This document shows positions 1 to 7,065 of a stretch of 8,131 bases of DNA, piece after piece (the first letter of the stretch is position 1; every line of letters begins with the position of its first letter). Made by a program: the position numbers and the translations under genes. Source of the stretch: an uncultured bacterium (lineage in GTDB: Bacteria; Actinomycetota; Coriobacteriia; Coriobacteriales; Coriobacteriaceae); assembly GCA_905214435.1 (NCBI GenBank), contig CAJMMA010000068.1, forward strand, positions 1 through 8,131, written 5' to 3'. The notes under the pieces were generated by a model. That model saw nothing but the letters and a program-made list of their open reading frames with translations. It did no database searches and was not told the origin of the DNA.

Positions 1-1811
1 ATGCCGACGCATGCAGCCATGGACCAAGCGGGCACGTAGATCTCGATATTGCCGTTGTAGGCGAGCAGCATCGAGCGGAAGATGGCCGTGAGCGAGCCAA
101 TAATGACCGGCAGGCTCAGCACGAGCGACGCCGCCACGCACAGCGTGATCGAGCGGATGTACAGATGCGAGATCTCACTATCGCGATAGCCAAAGACTTT
201 CATGTAGCTGATCGAACGGGCGCTGTGGTCGATCACCGCCTTGGTCAGCAGGTACATAAACAGCAGGAAGATAAACACCGCGAGCCCGACCATCATGCCG
301 ATCATTTTGCTCATCATGCCGATAAACTGGTCGCCCACGGCGCGCATGTCGTCGGGCGTGGTGTCGCCGGCAAAGTAGCGCGCGTCGAGGTCGAGCTTCT
401 CGTTGCTCACATAGCCGTTGAAGTAGGCGGCATCGTTGTCGAACAGCTCGTTAAAGTCATCGATGCTCATATAGATATTCATGTCCGACTTTGAGCCCCA
501 GGAGCAGCCCTTGCCCGCGTACTCAAGGGAATAATCCCGAGCCTCGTACTTGTCGCGAAGCTCGACCTTCTGGCCCTCGCTCCAGCCAAACTTATCGAGC
601 AGACCGCCGCCAAAGACGACGCGCCCGTCGCCGACGTTGAGGTCTTTCCAATAGCGCGAATGAGATGAAATGCCGTAGACAGAGATGGCCTCTGTGCCGT
701 TTCCCTCGCCGCGGTCGTATTGCAGCTGGTAAACGGCATATTTCTCGGCCTGCGCGATTGCGCCCGCGCCGTTGTCGGTCGTGTTGATCGGGTGAATGTC
801 GTCGTTGTCGGTGTCGATCTTAGAGGCCTTGTCGATCAGGTCGATGGCCTCATCGCGGTCGCAGCCGAGGGCATCGGCAAGGTCATCGAGGCGCGCATAA
901 AGCGCATCTTTCTTGTCCTGGACCTTGGCGAGCGCGTCCTGCGCCGCGGCCAGGCTCTCGGCAGACGGAGATGCGGTCGCGGCATCGGCTGCCGTCTGCG
1001 CCGCATCGGCCGCGTCGTCAAGCTCGTCATCGGCATCCTGGGCGGCGGAGAGCAGCGCGCCGTCAATCGACTGCAAGCGCTCGAGCGCCGCCCACTGCCC
1101 GCGCTCCTCGGCAGTACCCTCAAGCTCTAGCGGAGCCTTGAGCGTGTACTGGTGCTCGGCGACCAGGCTTGTCTCCAGGTTGTCCGCATAGTGCGTCATC
1201 GTGGGCAGGATCGCCAGGCCAAAGAGCAGCAGCAGCGAGGCAAACGCAATGCCCACGAAGAGCGTGGCGAAGTTGCCCAGGTTGCGCAGGAAGATGCGCA
1301 GGCGAAAGCGCGAGACAAAGCCCATGCGCTCCGGCAGCTGCAGGCCGCGCTTGGTGCCCGATTTGCCGCTCGCCTCGTGACGAAGGAACTGCAACGGCGT
1401 CTTGCCCATCTTGCGAAGCAGGCCCACCAGCGTGATGAGGATGAGCGCGGCAGCGGGAACCACGGCGCACTTCACAAAAATCTCCCAGCTCCAGTACACC
1501 TGGAAGGGAGGCAGGCTGTACGAACCGTAATAGAGGCCGCGCATGGGCTCGGTAAAGAACACAATGCCGAGCGCAGTGCCCAAAAGCGCCGCGACCACGC
1601 CCACGATGGCGGGAAGCGCAAGGTAGTGCAGCACGATCTCGCGTCGACGATAGCCGCTGGCGAGCAGCGTGCCGATGATGGCGCTCTCCTCCTCGATGGT
1701 GGCGTCGGTAAGGACCACAAAGACGAACGCCATGATCACGATGATGATGTCGAGCAGCGTCATCCACATCATAGAGTCGCCGTCCACGTCATCGCGCGCA
1801 TAGCCAATGCC
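1..1811 (-). pseudogene. FtsX-type ABC permease, part downstream of the in-frame amber codon (partial at left edge)
   Basis: This is the larger, C-terminal part of the permease that begins at 2576. It is in the same frame and starts straight after the TAG at 1812-1814. From there to the edge I read an open frame with no further stop or shift. Numbering from the ATG at 2576, membrane segments appear at about 273-291, 318-340 and 364-387 (the first FtsX block), then about 436-457, a second outer domain of roughly 280 residues, and two more segments near 756-780 and 805-830. The sequence EEESAIIGTLLASGYRRREI after the first segment is the usual cytoplasmic FtsX loop, and its counterpart near SISYMKVFGYRDSEI sits in the second block. 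A final membrane segment and the stop should lie beyond the left edge. A fragment could be translated from the ATGs at 1767-1772, preceded by a weak GGACGG, but it would lack the first membrane segment and outer domain. I treat it as the remnant of one broken gene. Sequencing error remains possible. Confidence 0.8.
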
Positions 1812-1814
1812 CTA
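1812..1814 (-). other. In-frame amber codon interrupting the FtsX permease
   Basis: The coding strand reads GAT TCC AAT TAG GGC ATT GGC TAT. Frame and family similarity continue on both sides, so this is a point nonsense change rather than a gene boundary. CAG (Gln) to TAG is the simplest origin; from memory, related permeases have Asn-Gln at this place just before the second membrane segment. TAG also ends three intact genes here (stops at 2585, 3539 and 5928), which argues against amber being read as an amino acid in this genome. The base after TAG is G, which is not a known leaky readthrough context. Confidence 0.85.
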
Positions 1815-2576
1815 ATTGGAATCGGCGTCGATCAGATCGTCCACGCGCGCATCGGCATCCGCCAGCGCCTCGACCATATCCTGTTCGACATCGATGCGGT
1901 CCGCGGTGGAGAGGTCGCGGTCGTTAAAGGTAAAGGAGTACGTATAGGCGGGCGCGCCGCCGGCATCCTCGAGCGCGGCAAAACCGGCGTCGGTGACCTC
2001 GGCGACACCATACGTAATGGTGTTCACCGTAAAGTCCGAATTGTCGAGGAACAACGCCTGGCTATCGGGCTGCGTCATGATGCCGCAGATGGTGTAGGTG
2101 CGCCCCTCGAGCTCGACCTTATCGCCGATGGCGAGGTCGTTGTTGGTGGCGAAGACACGGTCGATTGCCACCTCATCGTCCGCCCTGGGCTGTTTGCCTT
2201 CGCAGTAGGACGCGATATCGACCTTGGTGCGGTGCGCATAGGTGCGCAGGGTGCGCTTGGTGCCGTCGTCGCCGGACGCCTTTTTGATGATGGCGTCGAT
2301 GGAGAAATTCTTGTAGAGCGTGACGCCGCCGACGTCACCGGCTGCGTCCTCGGCGGCCTTGAGTTGATCGTCGGTAGCCTCGAAGGAGGTGGTCACGCGG
2401 CCGTCCTCGATCGTGTACGCATCGCGCATGTCGTCGATAAGGCAGCCGATGGAGTGGGCCGCGAGCAAAAAGCCCGAGGTAAGGGCGATGCTTCCGCACA
2501 TAAGCAAAAAGATGCCCAGGTACTTGCCGATATTGCGGCGCAGCTCGCGCGGGAGACGTTTTGCGAGAGGTGTCAT
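1812..2576 (-). CDS. FtsX-type ABC permease, N-terminal fragment ended by in-frame TAG
   Basis: This 254-residue fragment holds the start of a large FtsX/MacB-type permease. Residues 1-20 are basic (MTPLAKRLPRELRRNIGKYL) and lead into a membrane segment at about 20-42. A MacB_PCD-like outer domain follows to about 250, with typical phrases such as DDEVAIDRVFATNNDLAIGD and TYTICGIMTQPD. The frame then stops at TAG exactly where the second membrane segment should begin, and the next 603 codons in the same frame encode the rest of the permease. Alone, this piece has one membrane span and cannot form a transport channel. I chose the ATG at 2576 over a TTG at 2591, because the ATG has a GGTAGG site 7 bases upstream and the TTG overlaps the ATPase end. 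The ATPase ends at 2585, so the two genes are cotranscribed and probably formed one exporter or lipoprotein/peptide-handling complex in the cytoplasmic membrane. The substrate cannot be told. Confidence 0.85.
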   Translation of the reverse strand: MTPLAKRLPRELRRNIGKYLGIFLLMCGSIALTSGFLLAAHSIGCLIDDMRDAYTIEDGRVTTSFEATDDQLKAAEDAAGDVGGVTLYKNFSIDAIIKKASGDDGTKRTLRTYAHRTKVDIASYCEGKQPRADDEVAIDRVFATNNDLAIGDKVELEGRTYTICGIMTQPDSQALFLDNSDFTVNTITYGVAEVTDAGFAALEDAGGAPAYTYSFTFNDRDLSTADRIDVEQDMVEALADADARVDDLIDADSN

Positions 2577-2584
2577 GGCGCCGC

Positions 2585-3298
<714 letters not shown>

Positions 3299-3328
3299 GC
3301 TATCCCCCGTTGTTAGCCTTCTGCCACT

Positions 3329-3357
3329 TTTCTAGGCTAATAGTAAACCCAGGTGAA
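3329..3357 (-). promoter_or_regulatory. Candidate promoter of the ATPase-FtsX operon
   Basis: On the minus strand TTCACC (plus 3352-3357) and TAGAAA (plus 3329-3334) are separated by 17 bases. Each matches the housekeeping -35 and -10 consensus at four of six positions. Transcription would start near 3322, giving a leader of about 25 bases with the GGGGG ribosome binding site at 3304-3308. The match is only moderate; TACTAT or TTATAA nearby are other possible -10 boxes. Confidence 0.4.
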
Positions 3358-3387
3358 CTATTTATAAGCGACGTGCGCGAACTATTT
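3355..3387 (-). repeat. Two direct copies of AAATAGTTC, 24 bp apart
   Basis: The nine-base word AAATAGTTC (minus strand) occurs at 3355-3363 and 3379-3387. The copy nearer the gene overlaps the candidate -35 box TTCACC. Identical words set a little over two helical turns apart beside a promoter look like an operator for a regulator, but no regulator gene is in view, so this is an inference. Confidence 0.4.
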
Positions 3388-3395
3388 TCCAACCT

Positions 3396-3455
3396 ACTCA
3401 TTGGGGACAGACTTAAATGAGTGAAATCGCTCATTTAAGTCTGTCCCCAATGAGT
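3396..3455. repeat. Perfect 60-bp inverted repeat with TTGGGGACAG motif
   Basis: The left arm at 3396-3421 is exactly complementary to the right arm at 3430-3455, giving 26-bp arms around an 8-base loop (TGAAATCG). The outer part carries CATTGGGGACAGACTTAAATG. It lies between the end of the ABC-2 operon and the promoter of the FtsX operon. There is no T-run after the stem on either strand, so it is not a classical intrinsic terminator, though such a stem could still stop polymerase or protect a 3' end. The form resembles REP-like palindromes that recur between genes and are mobilised by IS200-like (RAYT) transposases; whether it is repeated elsewhere in this genome cannot be seen. Confidence 0.85.
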
Positions 3456-3474
3456 GGTCCCCAAGTGCCGACAT

Positions 3475-3528
3475 ATTGGGACAGTCCCTGCCAGCCCTGC
3501 CGGCGAATCGGCAAAGACTGTCCCCAAT
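3475..3528. repeat. Second, imperfect inverted repeat with the GGGGACAG motif
   Basis: The left arm ATTGGGACAGTC (3475-3486) pairs with the right arm GACTGTCCCCAAT (3516-3528), except that the left arm lacks one G of the four-G run. Inside is a smaller stem, TGCCG (3498-3502) with CGGCA (3509-3513) around a 6-base loop. It begins 10 bases after the ABC-2 permease stop codon, so it would form in the 3' end of that operon's transcript. The same GGGGACAG core as the neighbouring 60-bp palindrome shows they belong to one family, here in tandem. Confidence 0.7.
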
Positions 3529-3538
3529 GACTAGGTGG

Positions 3539-4744
3539 CTAGGCGTGGGATTTGTTGTGGGCGAGGGCTAGGCCTACGGCGGCGATGGCAGCGGCGAAGA
3601 GCACCGTGACGCCCAGGTCGCAGGCGATGTCGCCCAGCACGGCAGACGTCAGGTCCGAAGCGAGCGCCTTGCCGATCGCGTCGTTCACCCAATACGTCGG
3701 CACAAAGTGCGCCACCGTCTGCACGGCCGAGCCCATGAGCGACAGCGGCATCCAGGCGCCGCCCAAAAACGTCATGAGCATGCCGAGCAGGTTGCCCACA
3801 CCGTTGAGCAGCTCCTCGCGCGCGCCCAGGCTCGACAGCGTAAAGCCAACAGCCAGCGGCGTGCACGCCAGGGCAAACGTTGCCGCCAGCGCCAGGCACA
3901 CGCGACCCACGCCGACCTCGGCAACCGCGCTGGCAAAGCCCACGACGCCCATCATGCTCGACACGAGCCAGATGCAGACGGTGAGCACGGCGGCGGCCGC
4001 GAACACAGCGAGCGAACGCTGGCGCTCAGAGACCGGGCTGGCATCCATGCGGCGCACGCGCTCGGGCTCGTTCATGCCCGAAAACACCAGTCCCACCGAC
4101 ACGATGACCGACGAGATGATCGCGTACGCGCCAAAGTTGAAGTACGACTCGAGCGTGGTAGCAGCAGTCGAGTCGACCTTGACCTGCTCGATCTGGACCT
4201 CCGCGCGCTTTGCGGCCGCGTGCTCGGCGGCCCTTGCGACGTCACCGTTGGAGGCAGCTGGTTCAAGCGCCGCCGCAGCGCCCGCGAGCGAGATCCAGCG
4301 CGAGGCCTCGGCGGACGAAAGCGCCGCCGCCATGGTGCCGGAACCATAGGTCACGTCGAGCTTGGGCAGGGCCTCCCCCGCACGGGCGGCTGCAACAAGA
4401 TCGTCCTCAAACCCCTCCGGGATAAAGAACACGCAATCGGCACTGCCCTTGGCGCTGTTGCTCTTGGAGAGCGCGTCGGCAAGATCGTATGTGTCGTCGC
4501 CGACGCCCGTGACCAGGTCAAAGCGTGAGCCCAGGTGCTTGGTAAGCGCCCGCGAAAGGTCGCTATTGTCGCGGTCGACCACGATCACGTTGGTGTCGTA
4601 GGGCTTGTACTCGGTAAGCTGCGACGAGTTCCAGCTCACCGAAGCCGCGATGAATACGCCCATGAGCGAGATGAACACCGTATAGATGAGCAGGTAGAAC
4701 GGGTGCGCCAGCGCCATGCGAAGCGCGGTCTTAAAGGTGCTCAT
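3539..4744 (-). CDS. ABC-2 type permease, second of the exporter pair
   Basis: This is a cytoplasmic membrane protein of 401 residues, the last gene of the exporter operon. It has one N-terminal membrane span (about 17-36), a large outer domain (about 40-200), and five more spans near 203-223, 246-270, 283-308, 314-337 and 373-395. This layout and the phrases RRMDASPVS (232-239, cytoplasmic loop) and LGGAWMPLSLM with FVPTYWVNDAI (327-357) match the ABC2_membrane_3 (YhgE/DrrB-like) family. It would pair with the permease at 4731-5918 and be driven by the ATPase at 5928-6866. The start is the ATG at 4744, not the in-frame TTG at 4759, because GGAAGGAG lies 5 bases upstream of the ATG. It overlaps the upstream gene by 14 bases, which suggests translational coupling. 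It ends in TAG, and the GGGGACAG repeats follow at once. The substrate is unknown. Confidence 0.9.
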   Translation of the reverse strand: MSTFKTALRMALAHPFYLLIYTVFISLMGVFIAASVSWNSSQLTEYKPYDTNVIVVDRDNSDLSRALTKHLGSRFDLVTGVGDDTYDLADALSKSNSAKGSADCVFFIPEGFEDDLVAAARAGEALPKLDVTYGSGTMAAALSSAEASRWISLAGAAAALEPAASNGDVARAAEHAAAKRAEVQIEQVKVDSTAATTLESYFNFGAYAIISSVIVSVGLVFSGMNEPERVRRMDASPVSERQRSLAVFAAAAVLTVCIWLVSSMMGVVGFASAVAEVGVGRVCLALAATFALACTPLAVGFTLSSLGAREELLNGVGNLLGMLMTFLGGAWMPLSLMGSAVQTVAHFVPTYWVNDAIGKALASDLTSAVLGDIACDLGVTVLFAAAIAAVGLALAHNKSHA

Positions 4745-5918
4745 AGCGGCTCCTTCCAAAGATCAGCGTAGCGGCGGCGACAAACACCAGGGCCATCAGG
4801 ACGAGCGCGCCGGCGCGAACAGCGAAGGGCCCCAGGTCCTCAAAGAAATACAGGCGATTGAACATGTCGCAGATGAGCTTGACGGGGTTGAGCCAGCACT
4901 CGACCGGACAAGCGCGGGCGACGTCGTCGGCAAGCGCCATCGCCGGCTCGCCGTAGAGGCCGGCGAACAGGGCGCATGTGGTGGCAAAGCCCGTGAGGAT
5001 GCCCGACTTGGATGCCTTGCCGCCCTTAACGGGAAGCGTGCCCACAAAAAGCCCCAGGCCCGTGGCGGCAAGCGCGGATGCAGCCCCGCCCAGCAGGCAC
5101 AACCCCTCGCGCCCGCCAAAGTCGACGCCCACGACCAGGCGCACGTAGCCGATCGCAACCGCCATCGATGCAAAGGAAACCAGCCACGAGCCGACAAAAA
5201 TGCCGGCCAGCGACGCCGTCTTGGAAAGACCGCCCACGCAGCGGCGCGCGCCGAGGCCGGACAGATTGGGCTGCAAATCGACGACGCTCAAGGCGGCAAA
5301 CTCGGCAGACATCATCGCGACCAGGCCAAAAAGCGCGTAATAGTAGATGACCGTGCCATCGGGCGTGGCACGAGTCAGGCTCACGCGGCGGGTTCCGCCC
5401 TCGAGCGACAGGGCGCGCGCAACCGCCGCCGGATCGGCGAGCGCCGCCGGGTTGTCCTGGGCAATCTGGGACATGAGCTCGGCATTTTGCGTATACGAGC
5501 TTGCCACCGTTTCAAGGATGCTGCGGTCGGTAAGCACCGACGAGGCGCGCGAGCTGTCGTAACTCGATAGCAGCGTGAGCCTGGGCGTGCCCGCGGCATC
5601 AACCGTATAGATGCCCGCGACCTCGCCGGCCTTGAGCGCTTTGCGCGCGGCAGCCAAGTCTTCGTACTCGCTCACATCGAGCAGCTGATCGTCGCCTGCC
5701 TTGGCAAGCGAAGCTGCCACATCCTTAAAGGTCGAGGCATCCCAGGCCTCGTCCGCCACGACGGCAACCGGCACCGGGTCGACCGTGCCGTCGGAGCTGA
5801 GGTTCGCAAACATAAACATGAACATCGTGGAAAGCGCGATAGGAAAGAGAGCGCCCCAGACCCACGTGCTCGGCCGGCGCAGCAGCGTCTTGACCGTGGT
5901 GATGATGGTGTTGAACAT
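4731..5918 (-). CDS. ABC-2 type permease, first of the exporter pair
   Basis: This is a cytoplasmic membrane protein of 395 residues. It has a basic start with one span at about 18-38 (containing MFMFMFANLSSDG), an outer domain from about 40 to 187, and spans near 188-210, 232-262, 270-294, 306-324 and 363-388. The sequence WLNPVKLICDMFNRLYFFEDL (341-361), before the last span, is the usual ABC-2 phrase in which a proline-containing loop is followed by a bound helix. The fold matches its neighbour at 3539-4744 but the sequences are clearly different, so the exporter is probably a heterodimer. The ATG at 5918 has AGGGGG 5 bases upstream, overlapping the stop codon of the ATPase; the gap between the genes is only 9 bases. 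The ending RYEHL-stop lies within the start region of the next gene. The gene looks intact and the substrate cannot be read from the sequence. Confidence 0.9.
   Translation of the reverse strand: MFNTIITTVKTLLRRPSTWVWGALFPIALSTMFMFMFANLSSDGTVDPVPVAVVADEAWDASTFKDVAASLAKAGDDQLLDVSEYEDLAAARKALKAGEVAGIYTVDAAGTPRLTLLSSYDSSRASSVLTDRSILETVASSYTQNAELMSQIAQDNPAALADPAAVARALSLEGGTRRVSLTRATPDGTVIYYYALFGLVAMMSAEFAALSVVDLQPNLSGLGARRCVGGLSKTASLAGIFVGSWLVSFASMAVAIGYVRLVVGVDFGGREGLCLLGGAASALAATGLGLFVGTLPVKGGKASKSGILTGFATTCALFAGLYGEPAMALADDVARACPVECWLNPVKLICDMFNRLYFFEDLGPFAVRAGALVLMALVFVAAATLIFGRSRYEHL
4750..4757 (-). promoter_or_regulatory. Ribosome binding site GGAAGGAG of the second ABC-2 permease
   Basis: GGAAGGAG stands 5 bases before the ATG at 4744 and lies inside the coding end of the previous gene. 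It decides between this ATG and the in-frame TTG at 4759, which lies upstream of the site and would not use it. Confidence 0.8.
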
Positions 5919-5927
5919 GGCCGCCCC

Positions 5928-6866
5928 CTAGTCGCGCAGCTCGCGGCCGGTGATCTCGAGGAACACGTCGTTGAGGGTCGGCGGTTCGGAATAGATGCGG
6001 CCGAGCGGCACGTCATGCGAGCGCAGCGCATCGAGAATGTCCGTCAGGTTGTGCGGGCTCGCTTCGCACGAAAACGTGAGCTGTCCCGCCGTTGCCGAAA
6101 GGTCCAGAACGTGCGGCAGGCTTGCGACGGCACCGAGCGCCGCACTCGGAACCTCGCCGACCTCGATTACAATCTTCTCGCCCATCTGAATCATGCGCTT
6201 GAGCTCGTCGTTAGTGCCCTGCGCCAGCACGCGGCCGCCGTCCATGATCATAATGCGGCTGCAGATCTGCTCGACTTCCTCCATGTAATGGCTGGTATAC
6301 ACCACCGTGGCGCCCTCGTCGCGCAGGCGGCAGATGCCCTCCAGGATGGCGTTGCGGCTTTGCGGGTCGACCGCCACCGTGGGTTCGTCAAAAAAGATGA
6401 GCTCGGGCTTGTGCGCGATGCCGCAGGCAATGTTGAGACGACGCGTCAGGCCGCCCGAGAGCTTGCCGGGGCGGAACTTGGTAAAGTCGCCCAGGCCGAC
6501 AAAGTCGATCGCCTCGTCCACCAGCGCGCGGCGGCGCTTGCGGTCGTTGACGTAGAGACTGCAGAAATAGTCGATGTTCTCGCGCACGGTGAGCTCGTCG
6601 AACACCGCCACCTGCTGCGGCACCACACCGATGCGGCGCTTGAGGTCGTAGCGGGCGGGCGTCATGCGCTCGCCGAACAGCTCGATGGTGCCCTTGTCGT
6701 AGGCGAGCAGCTGCAGGATGCAGTTGATGGACGTGGTCTTGCCCGAGCCGTTGGGGCCCAGCAGGCCAAAAATCTCGCCGGGGGCGATGTTCAGGTTAAA
6801 GTGGTCGAGCGCAATAAGATCGTCGTAGCGCTTGACGAGGTTTTCGACGTGGACGATGTCTGTCAT
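5928..6866 (-). CDS. ABC transporter ATP-binding protein, DrrA/CcmA-like
   Basis: This 312-residue cytoplasmic ATPase drives the two ABC-2 permeases downstream. The motifs are Walker A GPNGSGKTT at 37-45, Q-loop Gln84 in VVPQQ, signature LSGGLTRR at 136-143, Walker B LIFFDEPT at 156-163 with catalytic Glu161, VAVDPQSR as D-loop, and the switch His193 in TSHYMEE. After residue 230 comes the small C-terminal domain of DrrA-type exporters, ending in PTLNDVFLEITGRELRD, a phrase typical of drug and antibiotic exporter ATPases. The ATG at 6866 has AGAAGGG 7 bases upstream; an in-frame extension of 22 residues to 6932 has no such site and an un-ABC-like sequence, so I reject it. It is the first gene of the exporter operon and is transcribed away from the histidine kinase at 7066, which is a common layout for kinase-controlled exporters. 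Confidence 0.95.
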   Translation of the reverse strand: MTDIVHVENLVKRYDDLIALDHFNLNIAPGEIFGLLGPNGSGKTTSINCILQLLAYDKGTIELFGERMTPARYDLKRRIGVVPQQVAVFDELTVRENIDYFCSLYVNDRKRRRALVDEAIDFVGLGDFTKFRPGKLSGGLTRRLNIACGIAHKPELIFFDEPTVAVDPQSRNAILEGICRLRDEGATVVYTSHYMEEVEQICSRIMIMDGGRVLAQGTNDELKRMIQMGEKIVIEVGEVPSAALGAVASLPHVLDLSATAGQLTFSCEASPHNLTDILDALRSHDVPLGRIYSEPPTLNDVFLEITGRELRD

Positions 6867-6873
6867 GAGGCGG

Positions 6874-6880
6874 CCCTTCT
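6874..6880 (-). promoter_or_regulatory. Ribosome binding site AGAAGGG of the DrrA-like ATPase
   Basis: AGAAGGG lies 7 bases before the ATG at 6866 and fixes that start. The longer frame from 6932 would contain the site within its coding sequence. Confidence 0.7.
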
Positions 6881-6942
6881 GTTGGTCGTGGCCCGGTACG
6901 ATTGCATCATCGCAGGAGCGGGCGGCGCGCACCAGTGAGCTT

Positions 6943-7025
6943 TGTCACGAGTGCGGAGGTCTTGGTCGTACGGCCTGCCGACGCCCCCGCTTTGCCGCGC
7001 GGGAGAAATGTCACGGTTGCGCAGG
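6943..7025 (+). repeat. Two 17-base direct repeats in the divergent promoter region
   Basis: TGTCACGAGTGCGGAGG (6943-6959) and TGTCACGGTTGCGCAGG (7009-7025) agree at 14 of 17 positions and are 66 bases apart start to start. The second copy lies 41 to 57 bases before the kinase ATG, which is probably also the transcription start, so it sits where an activator would touch RNA polymerase. The first lies 77-93 bases before the ATPase start codon. These could be sites for the response regulator partnered with the kinase. Function is inferred from position and similarity only. Confidence 0.45.
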
Positions 7026-7053
7026 CGGCCCCTCCACCACGCGCGGCATCGCG

Positions 7054-7059
7054 TACAAT
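7054..7059 (+). promoter_or_regulatory. -10 box TACAAT of the histidine kinase gene (leaderless)
   Basis: TACAAT differs from the consensus TATAAT at one base and stands in very GC-rich sequence. It ends 6 bases before the ATG at 7066, which places the expected transcription start on or next to that A. No -35 box is clear (CCTCCA lies at the right distance), consistent with dependence on an activator. No Shine-Dalgarno sequence precedes the ATG. Confidence 0.55.
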
Positions 7060-7065
7060 ACCCGT

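Noticed and set aside
1767..1787. True independent gene start for the permease part downstream of the amber codon
   Set aside because: Only a weak GGACGG precedes the ATGs, the frame is exactly that of the upstream fragment, and the product would begin in the middle of an FtsX block.
3707..4528. Long plus-strand frames opposite the second ABC-2 permease
   Set aside because: Low-complexity, Arg/His-rich products without domains; the minus strand encodes a well-formed membrane protein.
6867..6932. N-terminal extension of the DrrA-like ATPase by 22 residues
   Set aside because: No ribosome binding site at 6932, a sequence unlike the family start, and a good AGAAGGG site that directs initiation at 6866.
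6015..6938. 307-codon plus-strand frame opposite the DrrA-like ATPase
   Set aside because: Antisense shadow; all nucleotide-binding motifs lie on the minus strand.
6986..7003. Small hairpin CCCGC/GCGGG upstream of the kinase considered as a terminator
   Set aside because: A 5-bp stem with an 8-base loop and no T-run in a divergent promoter region has no transcript to end; likely chance in GC-rich DNA.
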